Position numbers and translations under genes: made by a program. Source: Streptomyces silvae (GTDB taxonomy: Bacteria; Actinomycetota; Actinomycetes; Streptomycetales; Streptomycetaceae). From it: a DNA stretch of 37,975 nt. Location of the stretch: positions 1-37,975 of the forward strand of contig NZ_JAERUC010000006.1 of NCBI RefSeq assembly GCF_016745505.1, written 5' to 3'. Positions 1 through 7,204 of this stretch are shown in pieces (position 1 is the first letter of the stretch; every line of letters starts with the position of its first letter). Below the pieces are notes generated by a model. That model was not told the origin of the DNA and did no database searches. It saw only the letters and a list, made by a program, of their open reading frames with translations.

Positions 1-1506
1 CTTCGGGCTGTACGAGACCAGGAGGTTCTTCGTCTGCTGGTAGTGCTCCAGCATCATCTTGTGGTTCTCCCGCCCGATGCCCGACTGCTTGTACCCGCCG
101 AACGCGGCGTGGGCCGGATAGGCGTGGTAGCAGTTCGTCCAGACCCTGCCCGCCTTGATGGCCCGGCCCGCCCGGTAGGCGGTGTTGGTGTCCCGGGTCC
201 ATACGCCCGCGCCGAGCCCGTACAGCGTGTCGTTCGCCGTGCTGATCCCCTCGTCGAAGTCCGAGAACGACGTCACCGCGAGCACGGGACCGAAGATCTC
301 CTCCTGGAAAACCCGCATCCGGTTGTCGCCCTCGAAGATCGTCGGCTGGACGTAGTAGCCGCCCTCCAGATCGCCCCCGTGCTGGACGATTTGACCGCCC
401 GTCAGGATTTTTGCGCCCTCCTGCTGACCGATCTCCAGATACGAGAGGATCTTCTTCAGCTGTTCGGCGGAGGCCTGCGCGCCGATCATCGTGTCGGTGT
501 CCAGCGGGTGCCCGGGCACGATCTGCTCCGTACGGGCGATGCCCGCTTCAAGGAACTCGCCGTAGTGTCCGCGCTGGATCAGCGCCCGCGACGGGCACGT
601 GCACACCTCGCCCTGGTTGAGGGCGAACATGGTGAACCCCTCGAGCGCCTTGTCGCGGAAGTCGTCGTCCTTCGCCCATACGTCGTCGAAGAAGATGTTC
701 GGCGACTTGCCACCCAGCTCCAGGGTGACGGGCTTGAGGTTCTCCGAGGCGTACTGCATGATCAGGCGCCCCGTCGTGGTCTCGCCGGTGAAGGCGATCT
801 TCGCGACCCGCGGACTGGACGCGAGCGGTTTGCCCGCCTCCGCGCCGAAGCCGTTGAGGATGTTGACGACGCCCGGCGGGAGCAGATCCGCGACCAGGCT
901 CATCCACACATGGATGGACGCCGGAGTCTGCTCCGCCGGCTTGAGGACCACCGCGTTCCCCGCGGCCAGCGCCGGGGCGAGCTTCCAGACGGCCATCAGG
1001 ATGGGGAAGTTCCACGGAATGATCTGGGCCACGACGCCCAGCGGCTCGTGGAAGTGGTACGCGACGGTGTCGTCGTCGATCTCGCTGAGCGAGCCCTCCT
1101 GGGCGCGCAGCGCACCCGCGAAGTACCGGAAGTGGTCGATGGCCAGCGGGATGTCGGCGGCCAGCGTCTCGCGCACCGGCTTGCCGTTCTCCCAGCTCTC
1201 GGCGACCGCCAGCTCCTCCAGATGCGCTTCCATACGGTCGGCGATCCGGTTCAGGACGTTCGCCCGGTCACCCGCGGAGACGGCACCCCAGGCGGGGGCC
1301 GCCGCATGGGCGGCGTCCAGGGCGCGCTCGACGTCGTCCTCGGTGCCGCGCGCGATCTCCGTGAAGGGGCGGCCGTTGACGGGGCTCGGGTTCTCGAAGT
1401 ACTGACCACGGGCCGGCGGGACGTAGGCGCCGCCGATCCAGTGGTCGTAACGGGACTCGTACGAGACGATGGCACCCTCGGTGCCAGGTTCGGCGTAACG
1501 GGTCAT
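1..1506 (-). CDS. NAD(P)-dependent aldehyde dehydrogenase, ExaC/AcoD type (3' end outside window)
   Basis: Oxidises an aldehyde (probably acetaldehyde or a similar short aldehyde) to the acid with NAD(P)+, in the cytoplasm. The 502 visible residues cover the whole ALDH fold: Rossmann segment with PWNFP (about residue 165), general base Glu263 in TLELGGKSP, and catalytic Cys302 in [11 protein letters not shown]. The GEVCTCPSR signature is typical of ExaC/AldA acetaldehyde dehydrogenases, usually about 507 residues, so only the last few residues are cut off at position 1. The ATG start is followed by [11 protein letters not shown]. The gene lies downstream of, and in the same direction as, a GAF-domain regulator, a pairing known for AcoR-like regulators of alcohol/aldehyde oxidation. 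A perfect 15-bp dyad lies 73-87 nt upstream of the ATG. Family very sure; substrate inferred. Confidence 0.93.
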   Translation of the reverse strand, partial: MTRYAEPGTEGAIVSYESRYDHWIGGAYVPPARGQYFENPSPVNGRPFTEIARGTEDDVERALDAAHAAAPAWGAVSAGDRANVLNRIADRMEAHLEELAVAESWENGKPVRETLAADIPLAIDHFRYFAGALRAQEGSLSEIDDDTVAYHFHEPLGVVAQIIPWNFPILMAVWKLAPALAAGNAVVLKPAEQTPASIHVWMSLVADLLPPGVVNILNGFGAEAGKPLASSPRVAKIAFTGETTTGRLIMQYASENLKPVTLELGGKSPNIFFDDVWAKDDDFRDKALEGFTMFALNQGEVCTCPSRALIQRGHYGEFLEAGIARTEQIVPGHPLDTDTMIGAQASAEQLKKILSYLEIGQQEGAKILTGGQIVQHGGDLEGGYYVQPTIFEGDNRMRVFQEEIFGPVLAVTSFSDFDEGISTANDTLYGLGAGVWTRDTNTAYRAGRAIKAGRVWTNCYHAYPAHAAFGGYKQSGIGRENHKMMLEHYQQTKNLLVSYSPK

Positions 1507-1578
1507 CTCTGTGGCCTCCCGGATCCGGTGCCGCCCGCCGTTGGACGGCCCTCGGGGCGAGGCTAGGGAGCGCGACGT

Positions 1579-1593
1579 TGCAACGCCGTTGCA
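1579..1593. promoter_or_regulatory. Perfect dyad TGCAACG-C-CGTTGCA, likely operator of the aldehyde dehydrogenase gene
   Basis: Two perfect 7-bp arms around one central base, in the 108-bp gap between the GAF regulator and the aldehyde dehydrogenase. The left arm also overlaps the 10-bp palindrome CGTTGCAACG (1576-1585), so three half-sites are packed together. Position and symmetry fit binding by the neighbouring regulator; that link is inference. Confidence 0.55.
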
Positions 1594-1614
1594 CGGCCCG
1601 GCCCATGAGCGGCC

Positions 1615-2868
1615 CTACGAGCGCTGCTCCTCGTCGAGCGCCCTGGCCCTGGCCAGGAGCGCCGCCCGTCGTCCCGGGGGCGCCGCCGCGGCGAGTGCCT
1701 GCCAGACCGGGAGGTCCTCCGCGCCCCACGGGCTGTACGCCCAGTCGGCGAGCAGCCCCGGATCGCCCCGGGCGATCAGCGCGGCACGCAGCTGCCCCGC
1801 GATCCGGTGCCGCAGCCGGACGACGGCCGGTGCCTGCGAACGCGGCAGCAGGGGGCCCGCGTACGCGCCGAGCGCCGCCGCCACCGCACCGGACTCCAGC
1901 CTGCGCACGACGGTGTCGAAGTCGGCGTCCACCGGCAGACCCAGGCGGTACGGACGCGAGCGCAGCAGCTCCGGCCCCAGAAGCCGCCGGAGCCGCGCCA
2001 GTTCGGCCCGGATCGTGACCGGCGGGACCGACTCGTCCTCGTACAGCTCGATCAGCAGCTCGTCACCGCCGAGGCCCTCCGGGTGGAGTGCGAGCGTCAC
2101 CAGGATCTCGCTGTGGCGCCTGCTCAGCCGGATCCTGCGCCCACCCGCGACCAGGAGAGCCTCGTCACGGCCGAGCGCGGACAGCTGCGCCGAGCCGGCG
2201 GCGGACGGTGGTGCGACGAGCGCCAGCTGGGACTCGGCGGCGCGCGCCACGGCCTGTACGAACGCCAGGCTGTGCGGATGGGCCAGCCCGTCCCCGCCGG
2301 TGATGTCGACCGCGCCGAGCAGCCGGCCCGAGTGCGGGTCGTGCAGCGGGGCGGCCGCACAGGTCCACTGCTGGACCGGCCGGAGGAAGTGCTCGGCGCC
2401 GAACACCTGGACCGGGCGGTCGACCGCGAGCGCCGTGCCGGGCGCGTTGGTGCCGGCCTCCGACTCGGCCCAGCGGGCCCCCTCCACGAAGTTCATGCGC
2501 TCCGCACGCCGACGGGCCCGGGCATGCCCCTCGACCCAGAGCAGCCTGCCGTGCGCATCGCAGACCGCGAGCAGATGCTCGCCGTCGACGGCGTAGGCAC
2601 TCATGAGTTCGCGGATCATCGGCATGACCCGGGCCAGGGGATGCGCGTCCCGGTACGGCCCGACCTCGTCCGCGCCGAGCTCGACCAGCGCCGCTCCGTC
2701 GGGACTGACCCGCGCCCGTGCGGACCGCCGCCACGACTGGCCCACGACCGTACGTACGGGTGTCTCCAGCCGTCCGTCGGAGGTGAACACCTCGTACGCC
2801 CGGCGCAGTTCACCGATCCGCGCACCTGGGTTCGTGTCGGCGGCCAGAGCCACCCAGGGATCCGTCAA
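1615..2868 (-). CDS. GAF-domain transcriptional regulator (AcoR-like sensor, winged-helix C-terminus)
   Basis: Predicted DNA-binding regulator of the adjacent aldehyde dehydrogenase. About 417 residues. A GAF-like sensor spans roughly residues 60-230 and contains LLAVCDAHGRLLW, the SEAGTNAPGTALA motif typical of AcoR-type sensors, and the LLGAVDITGG strand. The C-terminal third resembles a response-regulator-type winged helix (RRHSEILVTLALHPEGL, then IRAELARLRRLLG). There is no sigma-54 AAA+ domain, so it is not a classic bacterial enhancer-binding protein. I chose the TTG start because GGGAGGG sits 4 nt upstream; the frame stays open further 5' but with poor, GC-random sequence. Same direction as the dehydrogenase with a 108-bp gap holding a dyad. 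Ligand unknown. Confidence 0.82.
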   Translation of the reverse strand: MTDPWVALAADTNPGARIGELRRAYEVFTSDGRLETPVRTVVGQSWRRSARARVSPDGAALVELGADEVGPYRDAHPLARVMPMIRELMSAYAVDGEHLLAVCDAHGRLLWVEGHARARRRAERMNFVEGARWAESEAGTNAPGTALAVDRPVQVFGAEHFLRPVQQWTCAAAPLHDPHSGRLLGAVDITGGDGLAHPHSLAFVQAVARAAESQLALVAPPSAAGSAQLSALGRDEALLVAGGRRIRLSRRHSEILVTLALHPEGLGGDELLIELYEDESVPPVTIRAELARLRRLLGPELLRSRPYRLGLPVDADFDTVVRRLESGAVAAALGAYAGPLLPRSQAPAVVRLRHRIAGQLRAALIARGDPGLLADWAYSPWGAEDLPVWQALAAAAPPGRRAALLARARALDEEQRS

Positions 2869-3066
2869 CTCGCCCTCCCGTCCATGGCGGCATGCCACCC
2901 CATCGTCGGGGCAACGGGCGCCGGCGACAACCGCTGGGGGCGGGGCAAATCGGTGCGGTGCAACGGCACGCACGAGGACCTGGTGCACGCATCCGGGACC
3001 GCTGGTCCTCCCGGCCGTCGCCGTGTCGGCGGGACCCGCTCGTGCGCCGGACGGCCCCCCGGGTTC

Positions 3067-3483
3067 TCAGCCCTTCAGCTGGGTGAACCTGAGGTGGTTG
3101 CCGAAGGGGTCGCGCAGACCGCAGTCGATTCCGTACGGGCGCTCGGTCGGCTCGTCCGTGAACTCCACTCCACGGGCCAGCAGCGTCTCGTACGTCTTGC
3201 GGCAGTCGTCCGTGGTGAGGATGAGCGCGGCGCCCAGCGCGCCCTTGGTCAGCAGGTCACGGACCTGCTCGGCGGTCTCCTCGGACATCGCCGGAGGGCC
3301 CGGCTTCTCCAGCAGGACCTGGCGGTCGGGATGGCCGGGGACGCTGACGGTGAGCCAGCGCATGAAGCCCATGTCGACATCGGCGTTGACTTCCAGGCCC
3401 AGCTTGCCGACGTAGAAGTCGAGGGCTTCGTCCTGGTCGAGGACATAGATCTGTGAGTGCGTGATGGCGTTGAACATGTGCAT
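3067..3483 (-). CDS. VOC (glyoxalase/bleomycin resistance/dioxygenase) family protein
   Basis: A 138-residue cytoplasmic protein with one VOC fold made of two beta-alpha-beta-beta-beta modules: AITHSQIYVLDQDEALDFY near the N-terminus and a closing GLRDPFGNHLRFTQL module. The family includes glyoxalase I-like enzymes, dioxygenases and antibiotic-binding proteins; nothing here fixes the substrate. The start is ATG after an upstream GTG, and a third in-frame ATG lies 6 nt further on; no clear ribosome site separates them. It lies 85 bp downstream of an AraC regulator on the same strand, probably co-transcribed and controlled by it. Confidence 0.85.
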   Translation of the reverse strand: MHMFNAITHSQIYVLDQDEALDFYVGKLGLEVNADVDMGFMRWLTVSVPGHPDRQVLLEKPGPPAMSEETAEQVRDLLTKGALGAALILTTDDCRKTYETLLARGVEFTDEPTERPYGIDCGLRDPFGNHLRFTQLKG

Positions 3484-3568
3484 CACGCTAGTCGGCAGGG
3501 GCCGCGAAAACTTATCCGGAACTGCTCGACCGACGGCGCGTGAGGAAGGGCGGCCGCAACGGGGCTGT

Positions 3569-4003
3569 TCAGGTACTCGGCCGCGTCCAGGCCTTCGTGA
3601 AGCACGTGGGTACGTTCACGGCCGCCGCTTCCTTGCGGTACGTCCGCGGCGACCGGCCGACGATGTCGCGGAACGTACGGCTGAAGGTGCCGGTGCTGCC
3701 GAAGCCCACCTCGTAACAGATGTCCGTGACACTGCGGCCGGTCTCCCGCAGCAGGAACATCGCCCGCTCGACACGGCGCCGCTGCAGATAGCGGTGCGGG
3801 GTCTCACCGAAGGTGGCCCGGAACGTGCGGGCGAAGTGCGCCGGGGAGACGTGGGCTATCCGGGCCAGGGCCGGTACGTCGAGCGGCTGCGCGTACGCAC
3901 GGTCCATCGCGTCCCGGGCCCGGAGCATGCGGCGGTTGGTGTCTTCCACGGTGCGGCTCACCCGGCCCATCCCACCACAGGGCGGCGCGACGGCAGGCGG
4001 CAC
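3569..4003 (-). CDS. Small AraC-family transcriptional regulator
   Basis: A 144-residue regulator consisting essentially of the AraC/XylS DNA-binding domain with its two helix-turn-helix units: LDVPALARIAHVSPAHFART and VTDICYEVGFGSTGTFSRTF, ending with GRSPRTYRK. It lacks the long ligand-binding N-terminus of AraC itself, as do many stand-alone actinobacterial members. The GTG start is chosen because GAGGGGG lies 7 nt upstream; an in-frame ATG at 3970 has no good ribosome site. It precedes the VOC gene in the same direction and is divergent, with only 29 bp between starts, from the hypothetical gene at 4033, so their control regions must overlap coding sequence. Target genes inferred from position. 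Confidence 0.87.
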   Translation of the reverse strand: MPPAVAPPCGGMGRVSRTVEDTNRRMLRARDAMDRAYAQPLDVPALARIAHVSPAHFARTFRATFGETPHRYLQRRRVERAMFLLRETGRSVTDICYEVGFGSTGTFSRTFRDIVGRSPRTYRKEAAAVNVPTCFTKAWTRPST

Positions 4004-4032
4004 TGTCAGACCCCCTCAGTACGCTCGGGCCC

Positions 4033-4413
4033 ATGAGCGTCTCTCTCTACTACAGCGCGACCCGGGCGATGCCGTTGACGGATGCCGAGAGGGCAGCCGT
4101 CGAACGCATCGCCGCTGCCCACATGGAGTCCTTCCCGTACGAGGACGAGGAAAGCCTCTATCTGTACGACAGCGATGACAGCCACCCGGACGAGGTCGTC
4201 GCCGGGTCCACCAAGATGCCCTTCGACCCCGGGCGGGTGCTGGGGGTTCTCGACCGTGTGCTGGGCTCGGTGAGCGAGTTGCGCCGCGCCCTGCCTGAGG
4301 CGGAGTGGCGCGTACACATGGACGACCTCGACGTCCCGTGGGACGAGACCGGGGGCTATGCCTTCCCCGGCATGCGCGATCCGGACCTCGCGGCGGAGCT
4401 GGGCGGCGGCTGA
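4033..4413 (+). CDS. Conserved-looking hypothetical acidic protein
   Basis: A 126-residue acidic cytoplasmic protein that I do not recognise. It has good third-position G/C bias and an ATG start. It carries an acidic stretch (YEDEESLYLYDSDDSH, about residues 36-51) and a predicted helix rich in Glu and Arg (VLGSVSELRRALPEAEWRVH). There is no signal peptide, membrane segment or catalytic motif. TACGCT lies 7 nt before the ATG and could be a -10 box giving a leaderless message; no Shine-Dalgarno sequence is visible. Divergent from the AraC regulator. Confidence 0.7.
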   Translation: MSVSLYYSATRAMPLTDAERAAVERIAAAHMESFPYEDEESLYLYDSDDSHPDEVVAGSTKMPFDPGRVLGVLDRVLGSVSELRRALPEAEWRVHMDDLDVPWDETGGYAFPGMRDPDLAAELGGG

Positions 4414-4532
4414 AACCCGGTGTGCTCTGCCTCAGGCTCGTCAGCAGACGCGGATTCGCTGACCTGGGCGAAGGCTTGGATGCGCGTCACTTTCGCCCGC
4501 GCGTCACCCTGGACGGACGGCCACGATGAGGC

Positions 4533-4547
4533 CGGCGGCTGCCGCCG
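4533..4547. terminator. Short GC hairpin between convergent genes
   Basis: Perfect 6-bp stem CGGCGG/CCGCCG with a 3-nt loop, in the 138-bp gap between the converging hypothetical and HIT-like genes and close to the latter's stop. No U-tract, as is usual in streptomycetes. Weak candidate. Confidence 0.35.
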
Positions 4548-4551
4548 TTGA

Positions 4552-5040
4552 TCAGCTGCGGTCCTCGGCCCTGCTGACGGTGATCGCTCGGAACAGTTCA
4601 CGGGCCCGCTCGCAGAACTGCTCGACCTCGGTGACGTCCGGTTCGTCACCGGCCGCCATCATCCGGGCCTGGAGTTGCTCGGAGCGCAGCCCGCCGTAGC
4701 GCGCCCGCACCTCAGCGGTCACCGGCTGGACCGCGATGTGCAGGTGCTTACGCGCGTCGTGGCCGTGCGACCACATACAGACGTAGGTCTGCTCGGGCCG
4801 GCACAGCGTCTCCACGACACGAGCGGTGTCCCGCAGCAAGGGGCCGAGTTCCGCCGCTGCGGTGTCGTCGAGATCCGCGACGGCCACGATGTGGTCCTGC
4901 GGACCGACGATCAGGGTGCCGAGATTCATCGGGCCGACGACGTGGTTCACCACCCAGGCAGAGGTTTCGTGCAGGACACCTCCGGGCAGCTCCCGACGCC
5001 CGGTCAGAAGGTCGCACCCTAGGCACCCCGTCACATCCAC
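4552..5040 (-). CDS. HIT-like (histidine triad superfamily) protein with incomplete triad
   Basis: About 162 residues. It begins with a CLGC motif (as in the CxFC start of HIT hydrolases), has the HETSAWVVNHVVGPMNLGTLIV strand pair, and ends its core with ARKHLHIAVQP. The canonical HIT motif is H-x-H-x-H-x-x; here the third His position is Ala, so normal nucleotidyl hydrolase/transferase chemistry may be lost or changed. A WSHGHDARKHLH segment adds an extra His just upstream. The frame is open to a TTG at 5070, but TATAGG at 5050-5055 reads like a -10 box, which favours a leaderless GTG start at 5040 (or 5046). Convergent with the upstream gene, divergent from the kinase. Substrate unknown. 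Confidence 0.7.
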   Translation of the reverse strand: MDVTGCLGCDLLTGRRELPGGVLHETSAWVVNHVVGPMNLGTLIVGPQDHIVAVADLDDTAAAELGPLLRDTARVVETLCRPEQTYVCMWSHGHDARKHLHIAVQPVTAEVRARYGGLRSEQLQARMMAAGDEPDVTEVEQFCERARELFRAITVSRAEDRS

Positions 5041-5206
5041 GAGCACCAACCTATAGAGAGCCGGCAGCAACGAGGTCGGCTGCCGAGAAGGGCGATGAAC
5101 GGGCCGGTTCCTGCGGATCGCCTGTACGGGGTGTGCGTGCGCGGCATGATCCTGGAAGATGCGGGGGCCGGTGCGATCCCGGCGGGGTGAACGAGGAGGC
5201 GTTGCG

Positions 5207-6946
5207 GTGCGGGACCAACTGCTGGGGGGCCGTTACCGGCTCGTGGAGCCGCTCGGGGAAGGCGGTATGGGGCAGGTATGGGAGGCGCGGGACGAGAGGC
5301 TGGACCGGCCCGTCGCCGTCAAGCTCATCTCCCTGCTCTCCGGAGGCGGCAGTCACGCCACCGATGCCCGCGCCCGCTTCCTGCGTGAGGCCAGGCTCAC
5401 CGCCCGGCTCCAACACCCCCACATCGTGACCCTGCACGACGTCGGCGAGGCGGACGTGGAGGGACGGACCACCCCTTTCCTCGTCATGGAACGGCTGCGC
5501 GGCCAAGGCCTGGACACCCTGGTGCGCCGTGGTGACATCACCCCGCAGGACGCGGCGCGGTGGGGCGCGCAGGTGGCAGACGCGCTGGCCGAGGCGCACG
5601 CGGCCGGGGTCCTGCACCGGGACGTCAAGCCCTCGAACATCATGGTCACACCCTCGGGCAGTGCGAAGGTCCTGGACTTCGGCATCGCGCGGGCCGCCGA
5701 CCCGTACGCCACCACGGACCGGCTCACGCAGACCGGCTTCATCGTCGGCACCCCGCCGTACATGGCTCCCGAGCAGGCCCGTGGCCACCCCGAGCCGCGC
5801 AGCGACCTGTACGCCCTGGGCTGTGTTCTCTTCGAACTCCTCACTCGGCGACTGCCTTTCGAGGCGCCCGACACCATGGGCTACCTCACCGCCCACCTCA
5901 CCGACGATCCGCCCGCGCCCGGCTCGGTCGTGCCGGGTGTGTCGCCCGACTGGGACGCACTGGTCCTCCGGCTGCTGGAGAAGGACCCCGGTCGGCGGCA
6001 TGCAGACGCGGCCGAACTCGCCTCAGACCTGCGGCGATTGGACCGGCCGGAGCCGGCCGGGCCCACGACCGCCTCGACGCTGCGGGCCCCGGTCGACCCG
6101 CCGACCGTCCGCGCCACCACCGATACGCCGGGCGAAGCCGACCTCGACGCGCGCCGGACCGCGACCGTCGCCATGGCAGCCGCACTGACCTGTCTGCCGC
6201 CCCTGATGTACCTGGGGTCACAAACCGCCACCTACCTCACGGACACCAGCGCGCCCACCGGGCTGCTCATCGCAAACATGCTGCTCGGTCTGGCGGAGTT
6301 GGCCGCGCTCGGCATCGGCGTGGGTTTCCTGCTGCGCGGCAGACCGCCCGGCCGCCGGATGATCGCGGCAGCGGGAGTCGCCACCGCGCTGCACGGGCTG
6401 AGCACCAGCGTCCAGTACCAGGTGGCGCACGGACCGCAGACCGTCGCCGTGATCGCCTACGTCGTCGGCCCGTTGATGGCCGGCGCAGCGGCGACGGCGG
6501 CGGTCGCGGCCCTCCGCCCCTCCACGGCCCGCTGGTGCCACGACACACCGGTGGTCCCGGCCCCGGTCGTCCGGCCCGGTACCGTCGCCCCCGCCCTGTT
6601 GACCCTGCTCCTGGCCCCTCTCGTCCCGGTCTCCGCAGGTCGGGCCGTCGACGAGGGCGGTGCGACGTACGAGGCAGGGGTGTTTCAGGCGGTGCTCTTC
6701 TCACTCCTCGCGGCGGTGCTCGCCATCGGCGCGGTCCTGGTCCTCGTCCGGAATCCTGCGGGCCGGGTGACCGTCGCCGTGGGCGGGCTCGGGTTCGTAC
6801 TCGTAGCGCTGAACGGCCTGCTGCACGCCGGTGCCATCGGTTCCGCGTTCCGCGTCCTGCTGGTCCTGCTGGCGGTCGTGGCCGTCGTCACCACCGTCCG
6901 CGCCGCCCTTCCGCCCGCACAGGCCCACCGCATGCCCTCCACATAG
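5207..6946 (+). CDS. Eukaryotic-type Ser/Thr protein kinase with polytopic membrane C-terminus
   Basis: A 579-residue Hanks-type kinase. Residues 5-265 carry all catalytic elements: glycine loop GEGGMG (18-23), Lys39 in AVKL, HRDVKPSN (catalytic Asp139), DFG (157-159), activation segment with several Thr, and GTPPYMAPEQ (181-190). After a Pro/Thr-rich linker, residues about 325-575 form roughly eight hydrophobic segments (for example YLGSQTATYL, LLGLAELAALGIGVGFLL, VLLVLLAVVAVVTTV). This replaces the single membrane span plus PASTA sensor of PknB-type kinases. The GTG start follows GAGGAGG by 7 nt; the frame is open upstream but with no ribosome site. It stands alone, divergent from the HIT-like gene, so neither substrate nor signal can be inferred. 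Confidence 0.92.
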   Translation: MRDQLLGGRYRLVEPLGEGGMGQVWEARDERLDRPVAVKLISLLSGGGSHATDARARFLREARLTARLQHPHIVTLHDVGEADVEGRTTPFLVMERLRGQGLDTLVRRGDITPQDAARWGAQVADALAEAHAAGVLHRDVKPSNIMVTPSGSAKVLDFGIARAADPYATTDRLTQTGFIVGTPPYMAPEQARGHPEPRSDLYALGCVLFELLTRRLPFEAPDTMGYLTAHLTDDPPAPGSVVPGVSPDWDALVLRLLEKDPGRRHADAAELASDLRRLDRPEPAGPTTASTLRAPVDPPTVRATTDTPGEADLDARRTATVAMAAALTCLPPLMYLGSQTATYLTDTSAPTGLLIANMLLGLAELAALGIGVGFLLRGRPPGRRMIAAAGVATALHGLSTSVQYQVAHGPQTVAVIAYVVGPLMAGAAATAAVAALRPSTARWCHDTPVVPAPVVRPGTVAPALLTLLLAPLVPVSAGRAVDEGGATYEAGVFQAVLFSLLAAVLAIGAVLVLVRNPAGRVTVAVGGLGFVLVALNGLLHAGAIGSAFRVLLVLLAVVAVVTTVRAALPPAQAHRMPST

Positions 6947-6965
6947 CGTCCGCGCCGCACGCCGC

Positions 6966-6992
6966 GCCGTACGCCGCGCCGCCGTACGCCGC
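6966..6992. repeat. Two direct copies of GCCGTACGCCGC, 15-bp period
   Basis: Identical 12-bp units at 6966-6977 and 6981-6992 just after the kinase stop. The 15-bp period and composition suggest simple GC-rich repeat expansion or remnants of coding sequence. The rest of the 258-bp gap up to 7204 shows no gene and no confident promoter. Confidence 0.45.
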
Positions 6993-7204
6993 AGCGGAGT
7001 ACGTCGAGCGGTGTGTCCGGCGTGGAATCGGCCTCGTGCGGGCTGTCCACACGGACGCGCCGGTGATCTAATCGTCGGCGGCTTTGCCGGGTCGAGGGGG
7101 GCCCCGGCGGCCGAGGGGGTGACATCTCTTCGGGTGGCGGAGCGACGCGTGTCCGTGGACTGCGGGCGCGTTCTCGTCCAGTGACAGTGAAGTGAACGTG
7201 GGGG

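Noticed and set aside
43..1566. Long open frame antisense to the aldehyde dehydrogenase
   Set aside because: Arises from high-GC codon bias; the opposite strand encodes an intact ALDH with all catalytic residues, while this translation is Arg/Val/Asp-rich with no domain.
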